The notes beneath the pieces are model-generated. The model was given only the letters and a program-made list of their open reading frames with translations. It did no database searches and was not told the DNA's origin. Positions 25,848 to 40,080 of a stretch of 64,000 bases of DNA are shown piece by piece. The position numbers and the translations under genes were made by a program. The stretch is from Cyprinodon diabolis (taxonomy: Eukaryota > Chordata > Actinopteri > Cyprinodontiformes > Cyprinodontidae). The stretch spans positions 38,203,817 to 38,267,816 of the forward strand of contig CM060082.1 of the NCBI GenBank assembly GCA_030533445.1, read 5' to 3'. Positions within the stretch are counted from its first letter, which is position 1, and the number at the start of each line of letters is the position of its first letter.

Positions 25848-26415
25848 TTAAAGGCACACTATGCAACATTTTTCAGTTAATTAATGTGTTCCGTAATGTT
25901 TTGGATGATTAAATGAGTCATTTCAGGTCGAACAAAGGTATTCTCGGCCGCCCTGGTGGTCTGTAGGGGAAATACCATACTTGCAACTGCAGGAGCCCTC
26001 GGCCTGCACCCACAGGCTCAGAAGTCTCATGCATCGCGAGAGTCGGTCTTGCTTTACGGCGAGAACTGCTACACGCCCCCAGTGAAAGGCATGCTTGTTG
26101 CTAGTGCAGTGGCGATATTTGTGCAGTTATCATGGCGGAACCAGCGAGAAAACAGTGAAAGTACATGCATAACAAATAATGTATGAAAACATGCTAAATT
26201 TTCAAACTCGAAAATTGGAACAAAATAGTCACTTACTGCAGTAGATATGGTGATTCGTTGCGTTCGCCTGTCTGCTAAGCTCAAAACAACTGCGCCTGGC
26301 TTGACTGAGTAACCAGGAGAACAGCTGAGCATATTTACGACAGGGCACTTTTACTTTCGCCCTCTGGGGGGAGCCTCGCTGGAAAATCAACACTGGTTGC
26401 ATAGTATACCTTTAA
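25848..26415 (+). mobile_element. Non-autonomous TTAA-target element
   Basis: TTAA flanks both ends (25848-25851 and 26412-26415). The inverted tips read aggcacactatgcaac and aggtatactatgcaac. 560 bp between them, with a GC-rich centre. A frame starting atggcggaaccagcgagaaa at about 26131 stops after a few codons and looks like the retained start of a first exon. TTAA targets are used by piggyBac and Kolobok elements; I cannot tell which without the transposase. Confidence 0.65.
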
Positions 26416-28918
26416 AAAAAATACACTTGTTTCATTTAAGAATAAAGACAGTAACTTAAACAAAGGCCTCAACTTATTTTGCTATTCTAAAGAATATAGG
26501 TACCGTGCTCCCTCAGTCAACGCCATTAAAGAATAATCAGACAAGATCAAACTGCAGTTGGTTCTTACCACAGGCATGAGTGGGCAGAATAATAAGGTAA
26601 GAAGCCTGTCAGCGGTGACCAAAGCAAACATGTGTATCACAACCATACACCTACAGTATAAACACATACTGTACCATAATACAACCCAGAAGGATTCATT
26701 TAAAACAGATGATACCTGTCATTTAGTTTTATTTATGTCAACATGTTGTATAGGGAAAAAAAAATAAAGATGTTTCACTTTGTTATGTTTTTTTAATGAT
26801 CAGATGTGGACTTGCTGGTGGGCCTTAGATAAGTGTCCTGCAGCAAATTATCTTAAATGAAAGGTCAGGATCTGATGGTTTAAAATTCCTTTTCCGGGAT
26901 TTCTGGTAGAGAACCAAATTCATGGTTCAATCAAGCTGTTCAAGTCTTGGTAATTGAAAGGGGCTTAATATAACAGCACCACCATTCCATGGGATATTTT
27001 CCCAACATCTATGGGTTTATCATAATGTTTTACTAAGAGAAAGATATTTGTTGTGCTCTTTTGTCAGAAGTGATTTTTGCTGTGAAAGGATTCCATGTTT
27101 GATGCCTCTTGAAACCATTATTACTAATCTTCAATGAGGAGAGTGAGGCTGGTGGTTCTTTAGATGTTACATCCTGGAAAAGTTTACTGCTGATGTTTTC
27201 TCCTGTTGAGCATAATAGCTCTCAATATAGTTTTCTTAGCTCCCTAAACCCTAAAAAATGGCTCTAAAATCAGTTCCAGACTGATAGATGGCTTTGTTTT
27301 TCATGTTTTTCGCTTTCTTTAGTTGGAAGTATTTTTTTTTTGCAATATATTATCTTTTCACCTACTTAATCTTTTCAGACAGACACAATTAATTAAATTT
27401 CTTGGCCATAATTAGGCCTGTGTGTGGTTTGTAAAATGCATCCAGACTTAATGTAAATCAAATTTAATTGATGAGTAAAGGAGGACAATTCTGATTTACA
27501 TAGCACCATGTTGGGTTGATTAGTTATTTTATTTTTTAAATCACACTGCATTTTGTATTTATTTTGGTTCTTTCTGTCTGATATTAATATTTGGTTGCTT
27601 ATCTTAAAGGTTTAAAGAAATATTTTTTCCTCAAAACTATTTGGAAGACACTTGAATGTGGTCAGTTTAATAAAAGGTCATGCATTGTTGCTGCTTACAA
27701 TAGTAAAAAATTGAATTATTACCAATAAAGCTCTTTATATTAATCCAGATTCCTAATTTGTGTTAGATTATTTCCAATTTTGATCAGTTTTTTTTTTTCA
27801 TTATATACATTTGTTGAGGGCTAATGCTTACTTCAAGCAACACAAAGGAAAACACTAAGTGAGAGTGAAAAAGGGCAGTAATTTCTTCCATTGTGCTCTT
27901 AGCATTTTAAACACCGAAATAGAGCATGGCTGCATGTGATGGAGCATCGTGTTTTGCAGCCAGCATGGATGCGCCGCAGGGTGTAAATCAGACCTTGATT
28001 GCATTAGTAACCATTTTCTCCTCCGACGCACGGCACATACAGATGTTAGGGATCTGTAAACCACACACTGTCCCCCTTTGAACCGGCCTGCAGGGGTTAA
28101 GCACAGTGAAACGGTGCAGCTGTAAGAGATTTGCCTCTCCACCCACCTCCTCCTCAAGTTCTGCATTGCTTCATCTTCCCATCCCACACAATAGCGTTGC
28201 TTGCCTCCAGCTGACCCATGCTGTTCAGGCTACTTCTATTGGCATAACTCGGCTGGTTTTTTGCTACGTGTGTGTGTTTGGTAAGTGTGGAAATATTTAG
28301 ACACACTCAACAACGGCCGGGCCAAGAAGGCCTTTGTTGTTGATGGGCTTCCCACTGCTTCTCAAACCTCACATACAAATCATTTCTACCATAGTAAAAA
28401 ATGATTTTAAAAAAAACCTTATGGATAAAAAGTGAGACAGCGATACTGAGTGAAATGTCAGAGTCATTTCAAACTCGTTTAAATCCCTCCTCTTTTACTG
28501 AGTCCCTTCTGGGGAAGATTTTATTCCTATATATAAAAAATACTGATTGGAGAAAATTAGAAAGTCAATATGGTTGGATGTGGATCTGCCTACTAAGTCT
28601 TAAAATAACTTAGAATATTTGGGATTGTAACTTATAGATTACCCCTAAATAAATCCTTATTAAAAAGTAATACAAACTAATTTCAAAGTATCCCTTGTAT
28701 TAGCATTCAGCTCTCTTGTCAATACTTTGTAGAGACACATTTTACTGCATTTAGAGCGACATCAGCGATGTACTTCTGATTTAACTTTTTTTATCATTCT
28801 TCATTGCAAAATAGCTCAAGCTCTGTCAGATTGGATGGTAAGTCAATGTGAGGATATATCTTGCTATTAATTGGACTTCGATGTTCAGGTGGAAGGTCTC
28901 TGGCAAGGTTTCTTCTTA
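26416..28918. other. No gene; one candidate regulatory block
   Basis: Mostly AT-rich. 27850-28200 stands out: balanced, CpG-containing, non-repetitive (for example gatgcgccgcagggtgtaaa and ccttgattgcattagtaacc). A minus-strand frame is open there for 110 codons, but without any known domain or family-like pattern. I treat it as candidate conserved non-coding DNA. Confidence 0.25.
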
Positions 28919-30264
<1,346 letters not shown>

Positions 30265-30618
30265 TATATATATATATATATAGTAACGACCTCTACATGA
30301 CCCTTTGGAATCTGGATACTTGGTTTCTTGTCGCCTTCTTTTAACAGTGGGTTTCTTCTTTTCGATTTCTACAAAGAACATATCCCACACTAATAAATGT
30401 ATCAACTCTAATAATTGTCTGAATGGTTTTCAATTGATTCTGCTACATGAGCGGAGGATCCCTGCAGCTCATCCAGAGTTACAATGATTAAAATTATCCA
30501 CACCCACCTCTCAATTTAGGTGGATGGCAGTGATTTGGTAGATTTGCAGTTGTTTCATAAACTTTAAAGGTTACACTGAGGAATTGAAGGGAACTCTATT
30601 ACGGTTTTTTAAAGCTTA
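30265..30618. other. Residual (TA)n, then unannotated DNA
   Basis: The first 18 bp continue the interrupted TA microsatellite. The rest is unremarkable sequence up to the TIR of the next element. Confidence 0.6.
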
Positions 30619-31029
30619 AAGTCGTAGGGAACTCATATTTAAACTTCAAATCATTTTTGGCTTAAACATTTATATAAATGCTCTTTATTTGACTATAATG
30701 TCCCAAAAGTAAGAAAATTTACATTTTTCCTGTCTTAAAATCTGTGGGGGTTTTTTCGTTATTTTATGCAGGCCAGTTAGTTATAAATCAGCTTCAGCAC
30801 CTTAATTCTCGCCAATCATATTTCAATCTGAAAATCTCACACAAAAAGAAAAGACAATTAGGAGAAATTTATTGATAAAATTACTTTGTCTTTGGCGCTC
30901 AGACCTTGGCAGGAAATAGCACTTATAGCAAATCAGGAGCAACTGGTGGTTGAGTGGAGATGGATGAAGTTGGTCAGTCTATAGACTGCTGTTTGCGAGA
31001 CGGTCTGCTGAGCTTTATGGGGAGATCCA

Positions 31030-31240
31030 GTCAATTGCGTGAGCTGATACTAGAGCTTCATTCGGGGACCTGGAAGATGGAAGTCCAGTTTGGATAACAC
31101 AGGTTGAAAGAACTTGGCCATGATGAGCAAGCATGAAGCAACAGTGGAGAAGAAAAACTCCCCGTTGGGAAGAAACCTCTAGCAGAACCAGGCTCAACAT
31201 GGCGGTCTTCTGCCAGACGGGTTAAGATGAGATAGGGAAC
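31030..31240 (-). repeat. Second copy of the 1.25-kb repeat
   Basis: Read on the minus strand it contains gagcctggttctgctagagg, then tttcttcccaacggggagtt and cactgttgcttcatgcttgc, matching 1280-1400. It lies inside the TIR element, so it was either a later insertion or part of that element. Confidence 0.6.
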
Positions 31241-31560
31241 GCAGTAAGAGTCTGGGTGGAATGACACTCTGATGAAGTTTTAGCTATGATGGTGGAGGAG
31301 GGGCTGGAGGTGGTTTGAAACAATGTCATCTGAATGAAGTCACAGCACATCCACCGCCTGCACACAGGAGCAGACAGGTGCGTATTGGAGGCTGATTGGC
31401 TGCAAAGCAGGTGGATGGATGAAAAAACAGAGTTTCTGCAGTTGAATATCTGCCTAGGCTACATATCAACGGTCATCTGTCAATCAAATTTTTTCGTTTA
31501 TAGCTTCTTGATTCATATGTCGCAGCTAATATATGCAACGGTTGAAATAAGAAATAAGAA

Positions 31561-31845
31561 TCATTTACTATACCATTGAGTTACCACCCAGTGTTCACGG
31601 GGATGGACGTCTGTGTCTTCAGCAGGTGTAGAGCTAACAGAACTGGCAGTGTTGCGAGGCAAGGGCTCAAACATGTACGGCTGTAAGCCTTCTACACCAA
31701 ACCAAGCTTCTGCCGCCCTGGCGTCCTCTTCCACGACAACTTCGTCCCCGCTTTCCTCCTCTAAATAAAAAATGTATGACGGAGGAGACTCATCCACGAC
31801 CTCTGACACAAAACTCTCCTCCTCTTGCATGTTTCCGCTGTCCAT
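31561..31845 (-). CDS. P2X7-like repeat protein, N-terminal exon fragment
   Basis: 94 codons from a true ATG. Residues 1-46 are very acidic (Glu/Asp with Val), then GLQPYMFEPLPR at 53-64, a Ser/Thr-rich stretch and PREHW at 82-86. The LQPYMFEP motif after an acidic leader is what I know from the many predicted 'P2X7-like' fish proteins, in which a cysteine/tryptophan domain (WC.CG.C) should follow. Here the sequence after PREHW reads gtggtaactc, a possible splice donor, and no downstream cysteine domain was found. It is therefore most likely the retained first exon of a longer transposon-borne gene. Function unknown. Confidence 0.45.
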   Translation of the reverse strand: MDSGNMQEEESFVSEVVDESPPSYIFYLEEESGDEVVVEEDARAAEAWFGVEGLQPYMFEPLPRNTASSVSSTPAEDTDVHPREHWVVTQWYSK

Positions 31846-32164
31846 AGCGTTCCTTGACAGTGTCGTTGCTAAGTACTACTTGGTCCCAATGTAATTTCCC
31901 ATTGGGAATCTGCTAGCACTAAGTTGCTAACTGGTTAGCAAGATGCTTTCGAGATGCCGGCCACAACCAAACTTGCTTGCGAACGTTCCACCACAACAAT
32001 TCAGCACCCTTGATAAATGACCAATCACATTCACTTTATTCACTCGTGTAAATTCAGGAACTACTCGGGAGAATTCGGAAATGCAACGGTTGGAACAGCC
32101 GCTTCCCTACGACTTTAGAGGTATTCATATATAAACTGGCACTGTAGTTTTTCACAACATTATC

Positions 32165-32290
32165 TGCTGTTTTCCTTGGTCTTCATTATGGTGTTTGGTC
32201 AATACCGTGTATCAGAACTCTAGGGCCTTCACAGAGCTGCTTGATTTTCACTAAGATTAAATAATGCATTAATAAACCATGTTTCCCAAT
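32165..32290. pseudogene. Small Tc1-like fossil
   Basis: Phrases ttttccttggtcttcattat, ggtgtttggtcaataccgtg and gggccttcacagagctgctt are diverged versions of an internal stretch of the cagtgccttgcaaaa fish Tc1 family. No ends and no usable frame. Confidence 0.45.
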
Positions 32291-34755
32291 AATTTACCTT
32301 CCACGAAAATTTGTACTGCATTTCAATGAGCAGTGTCAGAGTTAACAATGCTCTATTTAAATGCAATCTGATAAAATTTATGCTGTTTCTTCCTCTTTAT
32401 CAGAATGCACCGCTTTGTGTGGATCAACAAAGTCACTTTAAAGCAGTTTAATTAGTTTATTGATATTGTTATACAATAAAAGAAAATATTTATACACACG
32501 GATATGCATTGTCAGTGTGATAATACAGAAACATTTAAAGTAATTTATCAGATTTGAGCCTCAACATGAAACAAAGCAGTTTGCAGTTTAGTTTATTGTT
32601 ACTGTAAGTCAATCAATGTAATCGCAGCCAACTCACTGGCTTTGGAGCATTTGCTCCTCTAATCAAACATGTAGTTAGACTGGACACTTAATTGCATCAT
32701 GTCATTGGAAAAAAACAAGTTACATCAACAATAAAGGCAAAGCAGCAGTAAGTCCTACATAGAGGTCTTAGGAGAACCAAAATCCAGCCTTTGATTTTAC
32801 ATTAGAAACACAAAAAAAACTAAAAGGACTCTGTTTGGATTATGGAATAATCAAATCTCTGATATTTAACATGAGATTTAATATGGGAAATACCAATGCT
32901 TATTTGAATTGACAGATCCCTTTTGACTATCTTCCTGATAGCAAAGAATTCCAATATTACTGCAATATAACAAGAAATGCATTGACTGGTTTGGCTACTT
33001 TATTCTTGGACGGGATATTACACTTTTGGTAATGATGTGATGGGGAAAGGATGTCTTTGTCATGAATTTGGGAATAAAATGATATGTTCTGCTAAAAGAA
33101 GACAGCCCTTTTCTTTATAACTGTAGGCAAAATTAAGGGCATTTAAAGTAAGTGGCAACAATGCAGGCTGTTTTGAAAGAGCCTGGTTAATAAATGTCAG
33201 CATCTTTCATGATTAATTTAAAGACAGAAAAAATATGCCATCAAGCCAGATTTTTATTGCTTTTTAGATTTGCGGTTCTAACTAAAGTATAAAATAAGGC
33301 ATTTCATTAATTCTGTAGATCTCTGTATTTATCTACATTTCAAACAAAAAGCCATCTTAAAAACTATCTATGCTCCATATAATGCTCATATCTGCATCGT
33401 GAGATATCTTTAAACATGTATCTTTTAGTTGTATAGTTCTGGCTTACCCACTTTCCTTCCTCCCTCTCTGACCCCCTTAAAAAAAGTCCTGAATTTCCCT
33501 TCATCCTTTACTTCTCTCAGCTACAAAGTGAAGCTAACTGCCCCAATAAGTCCATCCTTAAGCAATCTAAGCAAAACTTGGCCTGTCTCTGAAGTACCAT
33601 CAAGAGGCTGCCTTGCATATGCATTTCTGAGCATGTTCTAGAGAGCGCCTGGCTGCTCCCCCCCCCCCCCTGCATCCCCTCCACCGCTCTTTCTTTCCAT
33701 CTGTCTGCAGACACATCACAGTCTCACGGAGCCAAGCAAAGATCAATGGCCTGCTCCTGCCAGTTCAGTGCAGGAGACTTTTGCTGTAATCTGCGCTACA
33801 TCTACGCTATAATACACAAAACAGACAGGTTCTCCGCAGGTTGGTAAACATGCGTTTGGCTTTATTTGTTTTGAACCCCTGCCTGGCTGCTGCTTTTGGC
33901 AGTTACTGCCCCATACAGAGGAGCAAATGATTCATTCCCGTGGCTTTAATGTTATTCAATAAAGTATTTCCCCAACTGGATGTCAACCCTGAGATGTTGG
34001 GCCCTTGAGCTATAGGCCATTTAAAGAGGGAAAAAAATATTCCTTTTCTCCACAGCAGACTAGCAAATTGAGCATGAGACAGCAGTAGAGCTGTCACTTT
34101 TCACTACAGGAACAAGAAGAAGCAGTTTGGTCAATTCTGCTGCTTACATAAAGGCCTGCCAGAAGCCACTTCAGACCAGGAACTTGATTCCAATACTCAA
34201 TTCAACCAAGCAATGGGTATAATATGACAATTACACACTTGTAGCGGCCTGCTTGCCCAAAGCCCTCACAGTTAATGACAGGAGATGGCTGTTAATCAGG
34301 TCCTTATGCAGGGATCAGGGGCAGCTCGGGGGAGCTAAGGCTTTGCCGTAACCTGCCAGTACAATTATCTTTTAGCAATTACATTAAGAGCAGTTCAGGA
34401 CACCCCGGCATCAAGCTTACAACAAAGAGGAGTCCAATAGGAAAGACAGGTTGCCGTCAAGAGCTGCAGAGGCTCACAGGTCAAATGCAGGACAGAGGAA
34501 ACGCTGAAAGGTTCTCGCTCTCATGTTACATCCACTCAGAATCAATTTATCACCAGCTTGACTCTCAGAAAACAAGGCTATTAGAAACTGGAGGCAGTTC
34601 AGCTCGCTACATTGGAGGCAAGCAATTATTTTATCAGTAAAATCCTAGCTTAGAGTATTTCATATGACTGGAGAAGTAGGGAGATCACATGTTTTCAAGA
34701 TCATGACAAGAAGGAAAAAAATGTCCAATATTTTATTTCTATTTTCCATTATTTT
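32291..34755. other. No gene; candidate regulatory block at 33.85-34.65 kb
   Basis: 32291-33400 is AT-rich with nothing recognised. A C-run lies at about 33659-33670. 33850-34650 is balanced, non-repetitive and contains motif-dense stretches such as cagttaatgacaggagatgg and caattatcttttagcaatta, which resemble vertebrate conserved non-coding elements. No coding domain. Confidence 0.25.
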
Positions 34756-34760
34756 GTCTA

Positions 34761-34802
34761 TTTCTATCCATCCATCCATCCATCCATCCATCCATCCATC
34801 CA
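34761..34802. repeat. (ATCC)n microsatellite
   Basis: About ten catc/atcc units, then caaccaacctttatctttgc. Such runs often mark the end of a fish retroelement, but the flank is too short to assign. Confidence 0.95.
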
Positions 34803-35049
34803 ACCAACCTTTATCTTTGCTTCAAGGTGGGTAGGATACGTTCTTGGAAATAAGGCTACGCAAATGTATGGTTACTAACATCTGATTTAAAGTGTAAAAT
34901 CTTGTAATTAGACAGTTATATGCAAATTCTGTTTATTCTTAAGTATTGACATAAAATAAAATAAAAAAACTAATAAATAACTTTATAAAACAACAAATTT
35001 AGAACAAAAAAATATTTTTAAAATCATTTTTTTAGATGAGCCTATGAAA

Positions 35050-35220
35050 CCAATATTTAGATAACTTTTATTGTCATTTTGTATACACAGTGTGTGTACA
35101 AAACAAAGTTTCGTTTTGTACAGCTTTCAGAACATTTCCATTCCAAAAAGCACTTTGAGATTTGAAGTCAAGTGTAAAGTGCGTTACAAATAAAATTCAT
35201 TATTACTATTATTGCAGCGA
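35050..35220. repeat. LINE/SINE-type 3' tail fragments
   Basis: Starts with gataacttttattgtcatt (shared with 3882-3905). It ends with gtgtaaagtgcgttacaaat and aaaattcattattactatta, the usual form of a fish LINE 3' end with a trinucleotide-like tail. The two halves may be two elements. Confidence 0.45.
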
Positions 35221-35544
35221 TCAAATTTAAACATTGTGGGAGAAAAAACATGATGACATGGAAGTTCAGAGCATTAAATATGTATGGTGCCATTATGCAG
35301 TATTTTTGGTTTGGTGTTATCAGTCTGATGCTGAGTTTTTTCAACAGTTCAGCTGTCTGATGGCGGTGACGAAGACACTGCTGCAGAATCTGCTGGACCG
35401 GCATCGAATACTGGAAAGTCTCTTATAGCGATATATTTATAGAAGGAAATGCATATACTGTATGTTATGAAAGGATAAAAACTTCCAGTGAAAATACCTG
35501 CTGTTTACAATATTTTCATCTTACCAGCTTACGTTACTCTTTTT

Positions 35545-36450
35545 CAGAGTTGTCAAGTAACGAAGAACAAATACATCGTTACTGTACTTAAGTACAGTTT
35601 TTAGGTATCTATACTTTACTCCATTACTTATTTTTCTTCCTATTTCTGAATTCTACTCATTACATTTTCACACAAGTATCTGTACTTTCTATTCCTTACA
35701 TTTTTAAAACAAATTTTACTTGTTCCTCTTGGCTTCGGTTGAATGTTTATAAATATTTATTTCACGTCATGTGCGCCATCCAATGCAGATCATTGGCGCC
35801 ATCCACATCTAGTGAAAACTAGTGTCATTGGATGAGTCATATAACGCAAACACTCATTGGTTAGCTAAAGGAAATCATTAGAAGCAAGCAGGTGTTCTTC
35901 AAACTGCAAACGTGAATTGTCTATGCCATGCTACAATGTCGGATTCAGAAAAAGATGTTGAAATGTCTGAAAGGTCGGACACAGGTAAGAGCGTATCGGG
36001 AGACGGAGACCAACAAGACCTCCCTCATCCTTGGCCCTATCTCAGAATTTTTCAAAATAGTCAAAAATTTTGCTTTTAATTCATATAGTGGCATCTGGCT
36101 GTTTTTTTTTAAAGGATACTTTATACTTTTATACTTTAAGTAGTTTTTGAGCAGATATTATTTCACTTTTACTTGAGTACAGAGGTCAAGTTGATACTTC
36201 AACTTTATCCTGAGTGCTTTTAAACTGCAGTAACTATATTTCTACTTAATTAAATGTGTGCACTTTTGACATCACTTCTCCTTTTGGATAGAATAACAAG
36301 ACGTTTTACTCAAGTAAGAGTAATGATTCTCTGAAAAGAATATTATCTAGGTAAAACTGAAAGTATTGTGAAGTATAATTACTCCTAAAAGTACGTTTTG
36401 TTCAAAAAGCTCCTCAAGAAAATGTAACTTGTTACTTCCCACTTCTTCTG
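35545..36450 (+). mobile_element. hAT-like non-autonomous element
   Basis: Left tip cagagttgtcaagtaacgaa and inverted right tip cagaagaagtgggaagtaac agree imperfectly. Both are worn forms of the fish repeat that starts cagtggtggaaagtaac. Next to the ends are acttaagtacag and acttgagtacag words in inverted layout. 906 bp. It keeps a short piece of transposase start (35936-36079). I could not find an intact 8-bp target duplication. Confidence 0.6.
35936..36079 (+). pseudogene. hAT-type transposase N-terminus, truncated
   Basis: 47 codons from ATG: an acidic leader (MSDSEKDVEMSERSD), then DLPHPWPYLRIF at 28-39, then a stop. The HPWPYL box just before a BED finger is typical of one group of fish hAT transposases, as I recall them. 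Everything downstream (zinc finger, catalytic core) is missing. It sits inside an element with matching ends, which supports the reading. Confidence 0.5.
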
Positions 36451-38900
36451 ACCAGGTCGCAAATATCCACCATAAAACCATGATGCATCATTAAGTTCAT
36501 ATTCCAAAATAAGACAGAGAAGTCTGAATAATAACTGAAGCTGTAACACCTAGCATGTCAGAGTTGAGCTCCATGTCCATTTAAATGTCCTTAAATTGTC
36601 TAGAAAGATATCATTGGTCAAGGCGATTGTATCTGCTACATGTGTTTCATCCATATGGAAGCGAGACAAACACATGTTTGTGAGTGCATCCAGTTCACAG
36701 GATCAGCTGTCCTCTGTGACCAACATCTGCTAGCCTGGCGGCGCCCCAGGCTGACGCACACTTTGTGAGACAAATTTAGTGTGCAAATGCAGACGTGGAA
36801 ACACACACTGTAATATAAAAAAGCCTCTAATGGCCAGAGACCCAGTGAAACTAAAACATTTTGGAATAAGGATGCATTTCTGTAATTGCATATAAAACTA
36901 AAGTGGCAGGGAAAAGGTGCCCTCGTACCTCAATTGTCTTGAACTGAAACAACCCTTTATGTCTTGTCTAATCCCATTGTGGAGCCATAACAGCTTTTAC
37001 CATAGTTAATTATTTCCAAATCTTAAACAAATACATAAGGTACAGCCTTCAATTGGATTTCAATGTGCAAGTCAGGCCTCTTGAGGCTGAAACCGCTGCT
37101 GTTCTATATCCATTTTTACTCAAGGTAATCAAATGACTGATAATGCTGGCTGTGTGTTCTCAGAGAAGAGAGGAAATGCAGCATCTTACAAAGATAAGAA
37201 ATCAGTTTCTGCTTTTCTTTCTTTCCATTTTTTCTGATTTTGATTGGATTACATCTGGGGAGGGTAATCCTTCATAGTGCTCACTCTGGGAGTCCATGCA
37301 CAGCAGAAAGCAAATGTGCAAGTGGGGAAAGGGGGGTTAGAAGGGAGAATCTAAATGGGAGAGGATTTGAAGTTTTCAATCCCAAGACAAGCTGAGAAAA
37401 TCCGGTTAGGGGGTAGTGAATCACTAGCTCTGCTCCTATATCCTCTGCATGATAGCTGATGAGGCATCCTGAAAAGAAGCAGGACTTGAGGATATAGTTT
37501 AAGTGACTTCTTTTACTTATATAGCAACGGCTGATGCCAAAGAGACAACTATCTTTTAAAGTTAAATGTACAAAACCAAGATGTTAAATCAAATAAAAAC
37601 TTAAAAAGTTATTTGACACCCAGACGATATTAAAAAATAAGAATAATATTAAATTTAAACTGTGTCAGTTTATTGTCAACTTTTGCAACATTAATTTTTA
37701 ACAGCCTTTGGGAAGTAAATTGCATTTAAATAAGCCAAAAAGAACAAATAAAATATGAAATGTTCTTAGTTGCACAAAAACAAAAGTAAATGTCGTTAGT
37801 TTGCTCTATTATCTTGTTATGGGTCTTTTTTTTACCAACTTTATATTAATTTTCTACTATACTCTCTAAGCAAAACAAAAGCTATGCTGTGCAAATTTTG
37901 AATGACTCATAAAAGTAGCTAAAGTAGCTGGAATAAAGCCATCATCTTAAATTATCTCTTCTGCCTATGCAGTTTATCCAGGTGGCACTTTTTACATACC
38001 GCTCGCTTTATTGTCTTATCACTAAGTGACTCTGATAGTTACACCACAGTTGGATCTTTAGATGTTAATTTTTCAAATCCCCCCATAACTGGAGGTCAGG
38101 GGAGGCCGAAGCCTTATTAGTTCAAACCAGTTGCTCCAAGGAGCTGACTCAGCCATGTGCAAAGTGAGGCAGCGGAGGACAGGATGACTTATAGTGATTT
38201 GCCTTTATAACCAAACACAGACTATGATGAGGAATGCTTGTACCATGACGTAGGCATATACCAGCATGTAGCGTTAGGAAAATTCCTCTGGAAAACGATT
38301 CAACCACTTTGACAGTTGGAGGCGGTCTTTAGTCTAATATTTCTAAACAATATTTTACATGAAAATGTTACACGATACACAAAAACTAGAAATATGCTGA
38401 TACCAGAGTTCTGTGAACTGTGTGTAAGTACAAGTACTTCGATTTCAACTCGCGGATAGAAAGCATTGATTCAAGTGCTAAAACAAAGCGTAGTTATATA
38501 AACGATTTTGTCCTAATTTTGTGAAATTCTTAACATACAAAGTCATATTTTTACCTTGGATCCAGTACAGCTGGAATACAGAAGAGGGTTGTTGTTTTTC
38601 TAATCCACATCAGGAAACCACATTTTGGCAGCTACAATAAAGTCAAAATTATCGTTTTGATACTGTGATCTTTTTCAAACATAGAAGTGGTGTAATATTG
38701 TGGAGAATTTGGTTGTTTTTACAAATACTTAATACTTAACACTGGTATTGGCACTAACATTACAGTAGCCTCTCAAAGACCTAGCTAATACAAATTTAAT
38801 AGAAAAAAAGCTGATTCTAGGATGTGTTAAACTTTAAACTCAGGCATGACCTGTGATCATGTAAACAGGCAACCTCTCGGCTGGATTTTCAGTGAGAAAA
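36451..38900. other. No gene; candidate regulatory block at 36.5-37.5 kb
   Basis: 36500-37480 is balanced and non-repetitive (for example ctagcctggcggcgccccag near 36731). From 37500 on it is AT-rich. No domain or paired termini. Confidence 0.25.
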
Positions 38901-40080
38901 TGAACTTTTCAGGCAGAGTGAAGTTGAGGCATCAGCAGGTTTATTTGGTCTCCATCAAACACACAATCTCTGTCTTAAATAGACACAGCTGATGGACTAA
39001 ACCATTTACATGAAAATTAACTCCTCACTTCCATCTAAAAACATACATTTAAGTCAAATATCTACAAACACACACTTAAGGTTATTTTTTTATAAACTAT
39101 TTTCTGATTTAACTTACACCCAAACCCTATAGAAATCCCACAAACTATGTGCACAACTCCCCCTATATTTTCCATGGTCTCTCCCAGAACCTATAAATGT
39201 TGTCTGGACCCCCAGGGAAGCATTTGTCCAAACACCCTGGAGAGGACACTGAAAAGATAGGTAAGTCACTTTCTCAGCACCACAACACTTCTTTTGCACT
39301 CACTTCTAACAAACTTTACCCTAACATTTGCTGAAGTTTCTAAACAGTAACCCTTGCTTGCTCTAAACATCAATTCTCTTTTCCACAGACAACCACCCTA
39401 ATTACTAATGGAGAGCAGCTGTGGAGAGCCTGGAACAAAAGACTACATGTTAACCTCCAAAATACACAACAAATATTCAATAAATATTTTAAAACCTTGT
39501 GTGCAAACTGTTCTTTATGTGCAAATCTATGCTTAAAGTGCAGTGCCTAATTAAGTGCCCTAGTGCTAAGCAAGCTGATTTTTGATAAAGTGCAAAGGCC
39601 CCTTTAAAGTGCTACAAGCTATTTACATAAAAAGCTATATACATAAAAATAGTCCCAGTAATGAAGACCTCTTCATTACAGATCAGTACGAAACATATTC
39701 CTACAAACAAAAAAAAACAGAAAAACAAAAATAGGTGGTGCATGAGAATCACCTCTATTCACCTAACAGGAGAATGAAATCAAGTATAAAATGTCATAGT
39801 TTTCTATCCAAATGAACTGCTGAATTTGATAGGCATATTCTAAAGGAGGCTGAATATGTTGGTTAGCTGATCTTAACTTCATATTTAGCATCTCAGTTTT
39901 TATATCTCATATGATCTTCTCCGGTATGCTGTACAAAAATGGTCTGTTGATGTAGTTGATCTATGGCCTGAGGTCTGATTGTGTTTGGAACATCTGTCCA
40001 GTGACTGATTGACCTCTGGAGACATGAGTCTGACTCTAACCACTCAGTTGGACACAAGCAGAGTGAAAGACATTAGCTGC
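38901..40080. other. No gene; possible old repeat
   Basis: Sequence such as ggtttatttggtctccatca, aagtgcaaaggcccctttaa and aaaagctatatacataaaaa has the feel of retroelement debris. I see no termini or frame, and two gtaagt-like words (about 39259) are not enough to call an exon. Confidence 0.25.

Larger units (their letters stand above)
30619..32115 (-). mobile_element. TIR element carrying a P2X7-like first exon
   Basis: Inverted tips aagtcgtagggaa lie at 30619-30631 and 32103-32115, each bordered outward by TA (30617-30618 and 32116-32117). TTA also flanks both sides, so a 3-bp duplication is possible. 1,497 bp. Inside are a minus-strand frame near the right tip (31561-31845) and a copy of the gttctgctggaggtttctt repeat (31030-31240). 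The 270 bp between right tip and ATG contain CCAAT-type (gattggtcat on the minus strand) and other promoter-like words. I recognise this terminus and leader as a widespread fish repeat. Superfamily unknown. Confidence 0.65.

Noticed and set aside
34761..34802. CRISPR-like array
   Set aside because: Simple ATCC repeat with no spacers; eukaryotic microsatellite.
39255..39275. Splice donor gataggtaagtc as evidence for an exon
   Set aside because: An isolated donor-like word without an open frame or acceptor is expected by chance.
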